Of a stretch of 60,881 nucleotides of DNA, positions 32,165-41,128 are shown piece by piece. Each line of letters starts with the position of its first letter. Position 1 is the stretch's first letter. The position numbers were made by a program, and so were the translations under genes. This DNA comes from an uncultured Prevotellaceae bacterium (GTDB lineage Bacteria; Bacteroidota; Bacteroidia; Bacteroidales; Muribaculaceae), in assembly GCA_947165675.1 (NCBI GenBank), contig CAMVBJ010000018.1, positions 1-60,881 on the forward strand, in the 5' to 3' direction. The notes under the pieces are model-generated. The model had not been told where the DNA came from. It saw only the letters and a list, made by a program, of their open reading frames with translations, and searched no databases.

Positions 32165-33769
32165 TTATTCGTTATCGTTATTGTCTTGAGGATTCTGGTC
32201 GGCTGGCTCGTCCAGGTCGCGGCGTTTCCAGCTCTTGCGACGCCCATGGATGATGGGCACTTCCTTATCGGCACTCAAGGTGGGCTTGCGGTCACGCAGG
32301 ATGCGCTTGGCAAACGTCTCGGAGTGACGGAATTCCTGATCAAAATCGTCATCATAGCGCCCCTTCCTGTCACGATTGTCCACGTCGGACATCATGCGAC
32401 GGTCACGGGTAACCCTGTTACGACGCTCGCGCTCGTCATCACTGACGGGGCGCTCGTCTTGACGCTCCTTGTCAAAGCGGCGGGGACGGCGCTCACCACC
32501 GTCATCATCACGGCGGCGGGGACGCCTGTTGTCGCTCTCGCTGCCGCGGCGGGAATTGTAATTGCCCTTGCTACGCTCACTGGCACGGAAGCCCTCGTTG
32601 CGGATGTGCTCGCCACGCTCGCGCATTTCATCATACCTGCCGTCAAAGATGACGTACTCCAGCAACTCACAATCCAGGCCGCCATTATTGAGCTTGTAGC
32701 GCACCGACGGTTTCAAGCCGATCTTGTGGGACAGTTCATTGTCATAGCAGATGAGCCACACGTTGTAACCCTGGAAAGTGTGCTTGAACTTGTACCCCAT
32801 GTCTTGGTACAGCGACTCGATATCCTCGGGATTGAGGCGCTCGCCGTAGGGCGGATTGCTAATGAGGGTGCCGCCGGCAGGAACCTCGTTGATGTCATTG
32901 ATGTCGCGACGCTCGACCTCGATATACTTGTTCAAGCCCGCACTCTTGATGTTGGTGCGCGCGATGGCAATGGCTTTGCCCTCGATGTCGCTACCGTAAA
33001 TCTTGTGTGTAAACTCGCGTTCCTTGCTATCGTCGTTGTAGATCTGATCAAACAAGTCGGCGTCATAGTCGGGCCATTGCTGGAAAGCATAGTGATCGCG
33101 ATAAACACCGGGAGCGATGTTGGCGGCAATCAGAGCCGCCTCGATGAGGAACGTGCCCGATCCACACATCGGGTCAATGAAGTCGGTCTTTCCATCCCAG
33201 CCGCTCAGCAGAATGATGCCAGCAGCCAGCACCTCGTTGATGGGTGCATCGGTCTGAGCCTCGCGCCAGCCGCGCTTGAATAGCGGTTCTCCGCTGCTGT
33301 CGAGCGACAAGGTCACCTCACGGCCAGAAATATGGACATCAAAACGAATGTCGGGATTGCTCAGGCGGATGCTGGGACGCTTGCCATACTTGTCATTGAA
33401 GTAATCGGCAATAGCATCCTTGACACGATAGGTGACAAAACGCGAGTTGTTGAATTGCTCACTATAGACCGTGGAATCGATAGCAAATGTCGTGTCAACC
33501 GTCATCAACTGCTCCCAGTCGAACGACTTCAGTTGCTCATACAGGTCATCGGCACTTGACGAATTCAGTGTCAAGAATGGCTTGAGCACGCGAACCGCTG
33601 TGCGACAGGCAAAATTAGCCCGATAGAGCATCTCCTTGTCTCCCTTGAAGTACACTACGCGATTTCCCTCAGCTACATCTTCGGCACCCAGGGCGCGTAA
33701 CTCATCGGCAAGAACACCTTCCAGACCCAGGAAGGTTTTAGCCACCATATCAAATTTGTCAGTCATCAT
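32165..33769 (-). CDS. THUMP-domain class I RNA methyltransferase (RlmL-like) with Arg/Asp-rich tail
   Basis: The protein has 534 residues from the ATG at 33769; the adjacent ATG at 33766 is also possible. An N-terminal ferredoxin-like/THUMP part (8-155, MVAKTFLGLEGVLADELRAL) is followed by the methyltransferase core: SAM-binding DPMCGSGTF near 200-208 and catalytic NPPYGERL near 307-314. Relatives methylate guanine N2 of 23S rRNA. Residues from about 395 to the end form a low-complexity, highly charged tail (SRRGSE, RRPRRRDDDGG, RDRKGRYDDD), likely disordered and RNA-binding. It is divergent from the FKBP gene, with a TAACTTTG -7 box at 33793-33800. Confidence 0.88.
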   Translation of the reverse strand: MMTDKFDMVAKTFLGLEGVLADELRALGAEDVAEGNRVVYFKGDKEMLYRANFACRTAVRVLKPFLTLNSSSADDLYEQLKSFDWEQLMTVDTTFAIDSTVYSEQFNNSRFVTYRVKDAIADYFNDKYGKRPSIRLSNPDIRFDVHISGREVTLSLDSSGEPLFKRGWREAQTDAPINEVLAAGIILLSGWDGKTDFIDPMCGSGTFLIEAALIAANIAPGVYRDHYAFQQWPDYDADLFDQIYNDDSKEREFTHKIYGSDIEGKAIAIARTNIKSAGLNKYIEVERRDINDINEVPAGGTLISNPPYGERLNPEDIESLYQDMGYKFKHTFQGYNVWLICYDNELSHKIGLKPSVRYKLNNGGLDCELLEYVIFDGRYDEMRERGEHIRNEGFRASERSKGNYNSRRGSESDNRRPRRRDDDGGERRPRRFDKERQDERPVSDDERERRNRVTRDRRMMSDVDNRDRKGRYDDDFDQEFRHSETFAKRILRDRKPTLSADKEVPIIHGRRKSWKRRDLDEPADQNPQDNNDNE

Positions 33770-33834
33770 GTGCAATAATCTTATTGAAGTTGCAAAGTTA
33801 CGCTAAAAACTCGACATATCACGAAATAAATTGC

Positions 33835-33842
33835 TATCTTTG
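33835..33842 (+). promoter_or_regulatory. -7 box for the FKBP gene
   Basis: TATCTTTG lies 38 bases before the ATG. No clear -33 TTG at 19-22 bases spacing was found. Confidence 0.5.
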
Positions 33843-33879
33843 CCGAAAAATATTATTCTACTAATCAATACTATACTCA

Positions 33880-34458
33880 ATGGAGAAAATACAAGCAGGT
33901 AAATACGTGGAACTCGTGTACGAGATTTTTGTCGTAAATGACGAGGAACAGATCAGTGTTTTCAAGTTTAACAAGGAGCATCCCGACGCCTTTGTTTTCG
34001 GCCTGGATGTTTCACTCATCGAGGGTTTCCAGAACCACATCATCAATCTCGAGCAGGGTCAGCAATTCGACTTCACCTTGAAGCCCGAGGAGGCCTTCGG
34101 CGTGAAGAACCCCGACATGATTTATGAGTTAGAAAAGGAGATTTTCCACGTTGACGGTAAGTTTGACCATGAACACATCCGCGTGGGTGCCATTGTGCCC
34201 ATGATGACCCAGGACGGCATGCGTGTCGAGGGTATCGTCACCCAGATTACCGACGACAAGGTCACGATGGACTTCAACCACCAGCTGGCAGGCGAGACCG
34301 TGCGCTATGCAGGCTACGTCCAGCTCGTGCGCGACGCCACGCCCGAGGAACTTCAGCCCAAGCATCATCACGGCTGTGGCTGCGGTTGTGAGGACTGCGG
34401 TGACGGTGGTTGTGGTCATGACCACGGTGATGGCTGCAACTGCGGTGGCTGCTGCTAA
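33880..34458 (+). CDS. slyD: FKBP-type peptidyl-prolyl isomerase, SlyD-like, with His/Cys-rich metal tail
   Basis: The protein has 192 residues. An FKBP part (GKYVELVYEIF, FVFGLDVSLIEGFQNHII) with the IF chaperone insert (LKPEEAFGVKNPDMI, VGAIVPMMTQDG) returns to the FKBP fold (VTMDFNHQLAGETV). The last 31 residues are His, Cys and Gly in clusters (KHHHGCGCGC, CGHDHGDGCNCGGCC), as in nickel-binding SlyD. SlyD folds proteins and supplies nickel to hydrogenase or urease; no nickel enzyme is seen in the window. It is monocistronic. Confidence 0.9.
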   Translation: MEKIQAGKYVELVYEIFVVNDEEQISVFKFNKEHPDAFVFGLDVSLIEGFQNHIINLEQGQQFDFTLKPEEAFGVKNPDMIYELEKEIFHVDGKFDHEHIRVGAIVPMMTQDGMRVEGIVTQITDDKVTMDFNHQLAGETVRYAGYVQLVRDATPEELQPKHHHGCGCGCEDCGDGGCGHDHGDGCNCGGCC

Positions 34459-34490
34459 CTTACGAAGCCGCACTAACTTTTAATTTTGCA

Positions 34491-34583
34491 GTCGGCGAAT
34501 TAAGCGGATTATAAAGATTTTTTATTGAACGACGCACCGCGGACGCACAAATCCTATTAATCCCCATAATTCGCCGACAGAAA
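34491..34583. repeat. Small inverted-repeat element (MITE-like), left copy
   Basis: The element starts GTCGGCGAATTA (34491-34502) and ends TAATTCGCCGAC (34567-34578), a perfect 12-bp terminal inverted repeat. The internal sequence includes GGACGCACAAATCC. It is close to identical to the copy at 34991-35083. Confidence 0.85.
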
Positions 34584-34592
34584 ATCTGAATA

Positions 34593-34982
34593 ATGAGCGA
34601 GAGACTGTTATATAGTGAAGATACATACCAAATTATTGGTGCTGCAATCGAAGTACACAAAATTATTGGATGTGGATTCACCGAGCCTCTTTACCAAGAA
34701 GCCTTTGAGGAAGAATTGCGTATACGTAATATTCCTTATCAACGAGAAAAATCTTTTAGTTTTACTTATAAAGGAAAAAAACTAAACAAAGAATTCAGAC
34801 CTGATTTTGTTTGTTTTGAAAAGATTATTGTTGAGTTAAAGGCCGTTTCAGATCTTGCAGATGAGCATTTTGCACAAGTCTATAATTATCTAAAAGCAAC
34901 TGACATGAAGTTGGGGATTCTTATTAATTATGGCAAAAAATCTCTTGAATACAAGAGGATTCCATGCTCAAAAAAGTGGTAA
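34593..34982 (+). CDS. GxxExxY protein (PD-(D/E)XK nuclease-like)
   Basis: The protein has 129 residues. The family motif G28-F-T-E31-P-L-Y34 is present, with a nuclease-like core FRPDF (Asp71), then ELK (Glu81, Lys83). Such proteins are of unknown function and scattered horizontally. AT content (about 66% by eye) is higher than that of flanking slyD and pckA, and the gene is bounded by two matching MITE-like elements, so the whole looks like an acquired cassette. There is no clear promoter of its own; transcription may come from the element or from slyD. Confidence 0.88.
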   Translation: MSERLLYSEDTYQIIGAAIEVHKIIGCGFTEPLYQEAFEEELRIRNIPYQREKSFSFTYKGKKLNKEFRPDFVCFEKIIVELKAVSDLADEHFAQVYNYLKATDMKLGILINYGKKSLEYKRIPCSKKW

Positions 34983-34990
34983 AAACCTTA

Positions 34991-35083
34991 TGGCGAATTA
35001 AGCAGATTATAAAGTTTTTTTATTGAACGCCGCACTGCGGACGCACAAATCCTATTAATCCCCATAATTCGCCGACAGAAAAA
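34991..35083. repeat. Small inverted-repeat element (MITE-like), right copy
   Basis: Same element as 34491-34583, in the same orientation. The terminal repeat is 9 bp (GGCGAATTA/TAATTCGCC). A handful of base changes separate the copies. Confidence 0.85.
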
Positions 35084-35139
35084 ACAGCCGACACAAAGAC
35101 CGCAGACGCGCATTATTAAGGAAATTTTTCTTTAATTAG

Positions 35140-35170
35140 TTTGCACATTATAAAATAATGTGTAATTTTG
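35140..35170 (+). promoter_or_regulatory. Promoter for pckA
   Basis: TTTG (35140-35143) is followed after 19 bases by TAATTTTG (35163-35170), leaving a 52-base leader. Confidence 0.8.
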
Positions 35171-35222
35171 CGCTGCATTTCAAATAGGTAATTTCTAAAA
35201 CATTAATAATTAAAGATTTATT

Positions 35223-36839
35223 ATGGCAAAGTTTGATAAAGCTATCTTAGCCGAGAAGTACGGTATCACTGGTGTTACCGAGGTTCTCTACAACCCCAGC
35301 TATGAGGTATTGTTCAACGAGGAGATGAAACCCGAGCTCGAAGGTTTTGACAAGGGTCAGGAAACCGAGCTTGGCGCCATCAACGTGATGACCGGCGTCT
35401 ATACCGGCCGTTCTCCTAAAGACAAATTCATTGTTGACGATGCCAACAGCCATGACACCGTGTGGTGGACCACTCCCGGCTATCCCAACGATAACAAGCC
35501 CGTCACCGAGGAGACTTGGGGCGTGGTAAAAGATCTCGCCATCAAGCAGCTGTGCGGCAAGCGCCTGTTTGTGGTTGACGGCTTCTGCGGTGCCAACAAG
35601 GACACCCGCATGAAGGTTCGCTTCCTGATGGAGGTAGCATGGCAGGCCCACTTCGTGACCAACATGTTCATCCGTCCCCAGAACGAGGAGGAGTTTGACC
35701 AGGAGCCCGACTTCACCGTATATTGCGCCAGCAAGGCTAAGGTGGACAACTACAAGGAACTGGGTCTGAACAGCGACACCGCCGTTGTCTTCAACGTGAC
35801 CAGCAAGGAGCAGGTCATCCTCAACACCTGGTACGGTGGTGAGATGAAGAAGGGTATGTTCTCGATGATGAACTACTTCCTGCCGTTGAAGGGCATTGCT
35901 GCCATGCACTGCTCGGCCAACTGCGACATGAACGGCGAGAACACCGCTATCTTCTTCGGTCTCTCGGGCACCGGCAAGACCACCCTGAGTACCGACCCCA
36001 AGCGCAAACTCATCGGCGACGACGAGCACGGCTGGGACGACAACGGTATCTTCAACTTTGAGGGCGGTTGCTATGCCAAGGTCATCAACCTCGACAAGGA
36101 TGCCGAGCCCGACATCTACAACGCTATCCACCGCGATGCACTGCTCGAGAACGTCACCGTTGACGCCGAGGGCAAGATCGACTTCGCCGACAAGAGCGTG
36201 ACCGAGAACACCCGCGTCAGCTATCCCATCTACCACATCAAGAACATCGTGCGCCCCATCAGCCACGCTCCCGCTGCCAAGCAGGTGATCTTCTTGAGCG
36301 CCGACGCATTTGGCGTGCTGCCTCCCGTCTCCATCCTCGATGCCGAGCAGACCAAGTACTACTTCCTGAGCGGATTCACCGCCAAGCTCGCTGGTACCGA
36401 GCGTGGCATCACCGAGCCCACTCCCACCTTCAGCGCTTGCTTCGGCCAGGCATTCCTGGAGCTGCATCCCACAAAGTACGCCGAGGAGCTCGTTAAGCGC
36501 ATGAAGATGAGCGGTGCCAAGGCTTACTTGGTGAACACTGGTTGGAACGGCACTGGCAAGCGCATCTCGATCCGTGACACCCGCGGCATCATCGACGCCA
36601 TCCTGAACCACAGCATCGACGAGGCTCCCACCAAGGTGATCCCCTACTTTAACCTGGTAGTGCCCACCCAGCTCGAGGGCGTTGACACCGGCATTCTGGA
36701 TCCCCGTGACACCTATGCCGACGCTGCACAGTGGGAAGAGAAGGCCAAGGACCTGGCTGGCCGCTTCATCAAGAACTTCGTCAAGTACGAGGACAACGAG
36801 GCAGGCAAGGCTCTGGTAGCCGCTGGTCCCCAGCTCTAA
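35223..36839 (+). CDS. pckA: Phosphoenolpyruvate carboxykinase, ATP-dependent
   Basis: The protein has 538 residues, standard length. [13 protein letters not shown], the P-loop kinase motif GLSGTGKTT (246-254), and DDEHGWDD metal-binding region are intact. In anaerobic Bacteroidales the enzyme runs mainly toward oxaloacetate, fixing CO2 and making ATP on the way to succinate. Codon use is strongly biased (AAC, GAG, CTC), as in highly expressed genes, which also explains a spurious long antisense frame. It has its own promoter and terminator. Confidence 0.98.
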   Translation: MAKFDKAILAEKYGITGVTEVLYNPSYEVLFNEEMKPELEGFDKGQETELGAINVMTGVYTGRSPKDKFIVDDANSHDTVWWTTPGYPNDNKPVTEETWGVVKDLAIKQLCGKRLFVVDGFCGANKDTRMKVRFLMEVAWQAHFVTNMFIRPQNEEEFDQEPDFTVYCASKAKVDNYKELGLNSDTAVVFNVTSKEQVILNTWYGGEMKKGMFSMMNYFLPLKGIAAMHCSANCDMNGENTAIFFGLSGTGKTTLSTDPKRKLIGDDEHGWDDNGIFNFEGGCYAKVINLDKDAEPDIYNAIHRDALLENVTVDAEGKIDFADKSVTENTRVSYPIYHIKNIVRPISHAPAAKQVIFLSADAFGVLPPVSILDAEQTKYYFLSGFTAKLAGTERGITEPTPTFSACFGQAFLELHPTKYAEELVKRMKMSGAKAYLVNTGWNGTGKRISIRDTRGIIDAILNHSIDEAPTKVIPYFNLVVPTQLEGVDTGILDPRDTYADAAQWEEKAKDLAGRFIKNFVKYEDNEAGKALVAAGPQL

Positions 36840-36884
36840 CGCATCATCCATGAGGAAATAATAAAACAAATTTCATATTTCCGC

Positions 36885-36924
36885 AACAAGGGGTTTTCCA
36901 TTCGGGAAGCCCCTTGTTTTACAT
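36885..36924 (+). terminator. Rho-independent terminator of pckA
   Basis: The stem AACAAGGGG/CCCCTTGTT, extended by a TTCC/GGGAA part, is followed by TTTTA. Confidence 0.85.
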
Positions 36925-37006
36925 CCACACACCCACTTTTCTTTTAAAAAAGTCACATGAATGTAAGTCACATTGAGGTAACTTTTTGTACTTTTGTCAT
37001 TACAAT

Positions 37007-38263
37007 ATGCGGGTACTGATTGTCAATACAGCCGAGAGAACGGGCGGAGCCGCCATTGCAGCCAACCGCCTGATGCACGCCTTGAACAACAATGGTGTGG
37101 AGGCACGTATGCTCGTGCGTGACCGCAAGACCGATTCATCCCAGATCATCAACATTCCGCCATCATGGCGACTTAGAGCCAATTTCTTGTGGGAACGAGG
37201 CGTCATCTGGCTCTCCAACGGCTTGAGCAAGCGCAATCTGTTCCAAGTGGATATCGCCAACGTGGGCACCGACATCACGTCGATGGAAGCCTTCAACTGG
37301 GCCGATGTGATCCACTTGCATTGGGTCAATCAAGGTTTCCTCTCGCTCAAGGGCATTGAGCGCATCATGGCCTCGGGCAAACCCGTCGTGATGACGATGC
37401 ACGACCAGTGGTACTTCACCGGCATCTGCCACTACTCGGGCACTTGCGACAAGTACCAGTCGCAGTGCAGCCACTGCCCCATGCTCAAGCGAGGAGGCAT
37501 CGGCACGGACATGGCTCGTCGCGTGTTTGACCGCAAGCGGGCGATCTACAATGGCAAGCCGTTGGCCTTCGTCGGTTGTAGCCACTGGATTGCCGAACTG
37601 GCCCGCAAGAGTCCGCTGACCCAGGGTCACCTGGTCACCAATGTGCCCAACGCTATCGACACCGACGTGTTCGCTCCCATGGATCAAGCCGAGGCTCGTG
37701 AGCTCCATGGGTTGCCAGCCGACAAGCGCCTGCTGCTCTTCGGCGCCCAGCGCATTACCGATGAGCGCAAGGGGTTCCGTTACCTCAAGGAGGCTTGCGA
37801 ATTACTCAAGCACAACGAGCCCGAGCTGGCAGGCCAAGTGGGAGTCGTCGTGCTGGGTGGTGATGCCGAGACGGTGAAATCGGCCCTGCCCTTGCCTGTC
37901 TATACTGTGGGTTACCTGAGCCAGGAGGCCAAAATTGCCAGTCTGTACAATGCTGTTGACCTATTCGTTACCCCGTCATTACAAGACAATCTGCCCAACA
38001 CCATTGTCGAGGCCATGGCGTGTGGCACGCCCTGTGTCGGTTTCAACGTCGGCGGCATTCCCGAGATGATTCACCACCAGCAGGACGGCTATGTCGCCCG
38101 CTACTGCGACAGCAGCGACTTTGCACACGGCATCGCCTGGTGCCTCGACAATAACCGTTTGGCGACTCTGCGCCAGCAAGCCCGCACAGCAGCCTTAGCT
38201 AACTACGCCGAACCCATCGCGGCACGTAACTACCAGGACATCTACCGCACCCTCCTGCCATAG
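37007..38263 (+). CDS. Glycosyltransferase family 4 (group 1)
   Basis: The protein has 418 residues from the ATG at 37007 (MRVLIVNTAERTGGAAIAAN); the frame extends upstream to 36986 but the family start is here. The N-terminal domain has DVIHLHWVNQGF and VVMTMHDQWYFTG; a Cys-rich loop follows (CHYSGTC, CSHCPM). The C-terminal GT-B half has LLLFGAQRITDERKGF and the donor-binding stretch VTPSLQDNLPNTIVEAMACGTPCVGFNVGG. It transfers a sugar from a nucleotide sugar, probably to a surface glycan or lipid. It is alone and not within a polysaccharide cluster. Confidence 0.9.
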   Translation: MRVLIVNTAERTGGAAIAANRLMHALNNNGVEARMLVRDRKTDSSQIINIPPSWRLRANFLWERGVIWLSNGLSKRNLFQVDIANVGTDITSMEAFNWADVIHLHWVNQGFLSLKGIERIMASGKPVVMTMHDQWYFTGICHYSGTCDKYQSQCSHCPMLKRGGIGTDMARRVFDRKRAIYNGKPLAFVGCSHWIAELARKSPLTQGHLVTNVPNAIDTDVFAPMDQAEARELHGLPADKRLLLFGAQRITDERKGFRYLKEACELLKHNEPELAGQVGVVVLGGDAETVKSALPLPVYTVGYLSQEAKIASLYNAVDLFVTPSLQDNLPNTIVEAMACGTPCVGFNVGGIPEMIHHQQDGYVARYCDSSDFAHGIAWCLDNNRLATLRQQARTAALANYAEPIAARNYQDIYRTLLP

Positions 38264-38286
38264 ACTCGCTCTTGAAGACAAGAAAG

Positions 38287-38334
38287 ACAAGCCCTGTGTT
38301 TGCACCGTCAAAGTCAAACATAGGGCTTGTTTTC
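38287..38334. terminator. Bidirectional terminator between glycosyltransferase and phosphatase genes
   Basis: The stem ACAAGCCCT-TGTTTG / CAAACA-AGGGCTTGT with a 12-base loop has TTTT on the + side and CTTTCTTGTCTT on the minus side. It lies between convergent genes. Confidence 0.8.
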
Positions 38335-38370
38335 CTTAATAAAAGCGTGAGGTCAGTAGAGACGCTGTTG

Positions 38371-39690
38371 TTATTGCACGGTCCAGTCGATGACTGTGGC
38401 GAGCTTGCGCTCATAGTAGCTGCGAAGGTCGGTCCAGCGGTAGTATGGGCCTGTGACGGGCGTGAAGGGCAACACGGCCTCATGCTCGTTGAACAGCACC
38501 TTGACCAGGATGTCGTCGGCGCGGTTGCCGGTTGTCCCCACGGGGCGGTAGAACACCATCTGGATGTTGCAGCCCTTGGGGATGATGTTGTAGTCCTGCC
38601 AGTGCTCATGCAGGGTCTCCAAGTCGTCGCAACTATAGTTGACATTGTCAATCTCAAGCAGGCAGGCAAGGGGAAGTACGCAGGTCTCGTGACCGAAGCG
38701 CAGCGACGCTCCGCGCTCACCCGAGGTGATGGCGTTGTCGGCCTTTTCGATCATGTCACGCAGCAAGGCGCGCTCGATAAAGGGCATGCGGTTGCCGTTC
38801 TGGGGTGCATTGGCCCAGTGGATGTACCAATAGATGTTCTTCAAGCGCCAGAGTTCAAAAAGTTCCTCATTGGAGAAGTAGTTGTACAGGTTGATGTCCT
38901 CGAACTGGTGATGGCCCTGCAACGAACCGGCGATGTCAAACACGTCGCGCATCAGCTTCCCGCCATTCACATGGTGGTGGGCCCACAACTTGTCGTTGAC
39001 CAGCTGCCCGACAAAGCGGTCGGCATGCACATGCTGGTAATACAACTTGTCCATAATCGGATCCATGCTCTTGCGCAGGTCGTTGGCCAGGGTGTCCTCG
39101 CCATAGCCCCAGCCCATGTAGTACATGTCGTGGTAGCTGGCGTCGGTGGTGATGCGCAGCTGCGGGTTGAGCGTGCGCAGGGTCATGGTCTCGTTCTGCA
39201 TCGACAGGATGCAGCGGATGATCACCGTCGAACGGGCATCCACACGGGCATCGCCCTGAAACACCTCGGGGAAGTTGCGGTACATGCGCGCGGCAATCTG
39301 CTGGTGCTGCTCGGCGCCGATGTCGCTCAGGTCGCCAGCGCGCTGCTGTGCTGCGTCGTTGATGCGCGTGAGCGCCTGCAGCAGGCGTTCTCCCAGCTGG
39401 TTGAGCATCCCTGCCTCTTTAATGTCACGCAAGGCCTTGACGGGATAGGCATACACCTTGCCGTTGGTGAGCCAGCGGCTGCCGTGACGGCCGTAGTGGT
39501 CGATATAGAAGGGCTCATAGCCCGCAGGGGCCTTGGTCAGTGCCGGCAGTTCGGCGTCGGTCCCGTAGGGGTAGGCATAGTGGTTGCTGGCCGAGCGGTC
39601 AAAGTTGCCCTTCACCTGCGTGACAGGGTTGATAGCACTCAGGGACAGGCAGGCTACGGCTGCCAGTAGATATAATGTGATGCGTTTCAT
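38371..39690 (-). CDS. Secreted histidine acid phosphatase, MINPP/phytase-like (second of pair)
   Basis: The protein has 439 residues with a signal peptide (LYLLAAVACLSLSA). The phosphohistidine motif RHGSR is at 68-72 (His69 nucleophile) in FYIDHYGRHGSRW. RSTVIIRCILSMQNE and the second His region LRFGHETCVLPL are in place, with FGHE where phytases have HDxN or HAE. Related enzymes remove phosphates from inositol phosphates or sugar phosphates in the periplasm. It overlaps the preceding paralogue by ATGA. The two proteins are clearly homologous along their length. Confidence 0.85.
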   Translation of the reverse strand: MKRITLYLLAAVACLSLSAINPVTQVKGNFDRSASNHYAYPYGTDAELPALTKAPAGYEPFYIDHYGRHGSRWLTNGKVYAYPVKALRDIKEAGMLNQLGERLLQALTRINDAAQQRAGDLSDIGAEQHQQIAARMYRNFPEVFQGDARVDARSTVIIRCILSMQNETMTLRTLNPQLRITTDASYHDMYYMGWGYGEDTLANDLRKSMDPIMDKLYYQHVHADRFVGQLVNDKLWAHHHVNGGKLMRDVFDIAGSLQGHHQFEDINLYNYFSNEELFELWRLKNIYWYIHWANAPQNGNRMPFIERALLRDMIEKADNAITSGERGASLRFGHETCVLPLACLLEIDNVNYSCDDLETLHEHWQDYNIIPKGCNIQMVFYRPVGTTGNRADDILVKVLFNEHEAVLPFTPVTGPYYRWTDLRSYYERKLATVIDWTVQ

Positions 39691-40985
39691 TTGTTCAGGT
39701 GGATAGTGGGTTGCTTGGAAAGTTTATTGATAAAGTAGTCGCGCACGTCGTTCCAGTGGTAGTAGGGGGCGACATCGGTCTGAACGGGCAGGGTAGCCTC
39801 GCGCTCGTTGAGAAGCGGCAGCAGCAGCACGTCGTCGCTGCCAGCCTTGCGGAAGTAGATGAACTGGATGTTGGCGGCCATGGGGAAAATCTTGTAGGTC
39901 TGCCAATACTTATCCAAGTTCTCGAGATCGGTCGTGCGATAGTCGGCGCCGTTCAGGCCCATCAAGCAGCACAGTGGCAGCACCACACTCTCATGACCGA
40001 AGCGCAGCGATGCACCAGGCGCAGGATTGCCACCGGTGATGGCGCGATCGGCATCCTCAATGAAGTTGCGCAGCAGGTTGGCCTCCATGTAATCGACACG
40101 GCACTGCGTGAGCGGTGTCTCGCCCGAGTTAATGTACCAGCTCGCATTGTTGTAACGCCACACGCTGTAGATGTCGTCGTCGCTAAAGATGTCATAGAGG
40201 TTTACATTCTCAAACTGATGATGGCTCTGCATGTTGCCTGTCACCTCCATCAGGTAGATCATCATCTTGCGGGCATCGTCGATACTGTCGCGGGCAAAGC
40301 GCTGATCGGTGAACAGTTTCTTCAACATTCCCTTGGGATTAATCCAACGGTCTCTACAGCTATTAATCAAGTCGGCCTGGCTGGCACGCAGGGGTTTCAC
40401 GACAGAATCCGAGTAATTCATATAGTACATCGTCGCTTGACTGGCATCGGTGGAAATCTTCAAGCGGGGATTGAGTGAGGCAAGAACATCCACCTCGTTC
40501 TGCATCGACAGGATGCAACGGATGACAATCGTCGAGCGAGCCACAACGGGGGCTCCATCCTGGAACACCTGTGGAAAATTATTATACATGCGGCGAGCAA
40601 TGCCCTGATGCTGCTCGGCACCGATGTCACTCAACTCTCCCAAACGCCCATAGCTGGCATCATGCACCTGACGCAGGATGTTAAGGACCTCCTGACCACG
40701 GCGTGTGAGCTTGCCATTGCGCTCACCCTTCTCCAGCATCTGCAAGGGATAAGTGTATTTCTTATCATTAATGAGCCAGCGGCTACCATGACGGCCATAA
40801 TGGTTGATAAAAAACGGTTCATATCCCGCTGGCGCCGCAGTGATGGCAGGAAAACCACTGACGGGATAGGCCTGATAGTTGTTTGCGCTCAACTTGGGAT
40901 TAGCCTTGAAGTCGTCGCGCACCCCGGCAGTGAGAGCAAGCACTCCCAACACCATCAGGGTGAAAACAGAAAGAATTCTTTTCAT
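39687..40985 (-). CDS. Secreted histidine acid phosphatase, MINPP/phytase-like (first of pair)
   Basis: The protein has 432 residues with a signal peptide (ILSVFTLMVLGVLALTA). RHGSR is at 65-69 and the second His lies in LRFGHESVVLPLCCL. It shares many blocks with the downstream gene (IGAEQHQ, RSTIVIRCILSMQNE, HHQFENVNLYDIF). Tandem duplication, probably with different phosphate-ester preferences, is likely. A TAAATTTG -7 box at 41015-41022 may serve the pair; the -33 is unclear. Confidence 0.85.
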   Translation of the reverse strand: MKRILSVFTLMVLGVLALTAGVRDDFKANPKLSANNYQAYPVSGFPAITAAPAGYEPFFINHYGRHGSRWLINDKKYTYPLQMLEKGERNGKLTRRGQEVLNILRQVHDASYGRLGELSDIGAEQHQGIARRMYNNFPQVFQDGAPVVARSTIVIRCILSMQNEVDVLASLNPRLKISTDASQATMYYMNYSDSVVKPLRASQADLINSCRDRWINPKGMLKKLFTDQRFARDSIDDARKMMIYLMEVTGNMQSHHQFENVNLYDIFSDDDIYSVWRYNNASWYINSGETPLTQCRVDYMEANLLRNFIEDADRAITGGNPAPGASLRFGHESVVLPLCCLMGLNGADYRTTDLENLDKYWQTYKIFPMAANIQFIYFRKAGSDDVLLLPLLNEREATLPVQTDVAPYYHWNDVRDYFINKLSKQPTIHLNK

Positions 40986-41069
40986 AGATATACCTGTGAT
41001 TTATAATGATGATGCAAATTTACAACAAATCTTGTAGTTGGCGTGAATTCAGCCCCACCAAAAAACATT

Positions 41070-41100
41070 GAAGCGACCCATGTCATGCACAGGTCGCCTC
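41070..41100 (-). terminator. Terminator of the LRR/dockerin/cohesin-like gene
   Basis: On the minus strand the stem GCGACC/GGTCGC, with outer TGA/TCA pairs and a 13-base loop, is followed by CAATGTTTTTT. It is 28 bases after the stop. Confidence 0.7.
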
Positions 41101-41128
41101 AATATTGTCTTGCGTTTACAGCTAACCT

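Noticed and set aside
32102-33283. 393-codon frame antisense to the RNA methyltransferase
   Set aside because: The methyltransferase has SAM and NPPY motifs; the opposite frame is low-complexity Val/Ala/Ile sequence.
35247-36869. 540-codon open frame antisense to pckA
   Set aside because: It mirrors pckA exactly in extent, is hydrophobic and compositionally odd, and arises because highly biased codons of pckA rarely give antisense stops.
38272-39669. 465-codon open frame antisense to the distal phosphatase
   Set aside because: It is the complement of a gene with a signal peptide and catalytic motifs. No family features of its own are visible.
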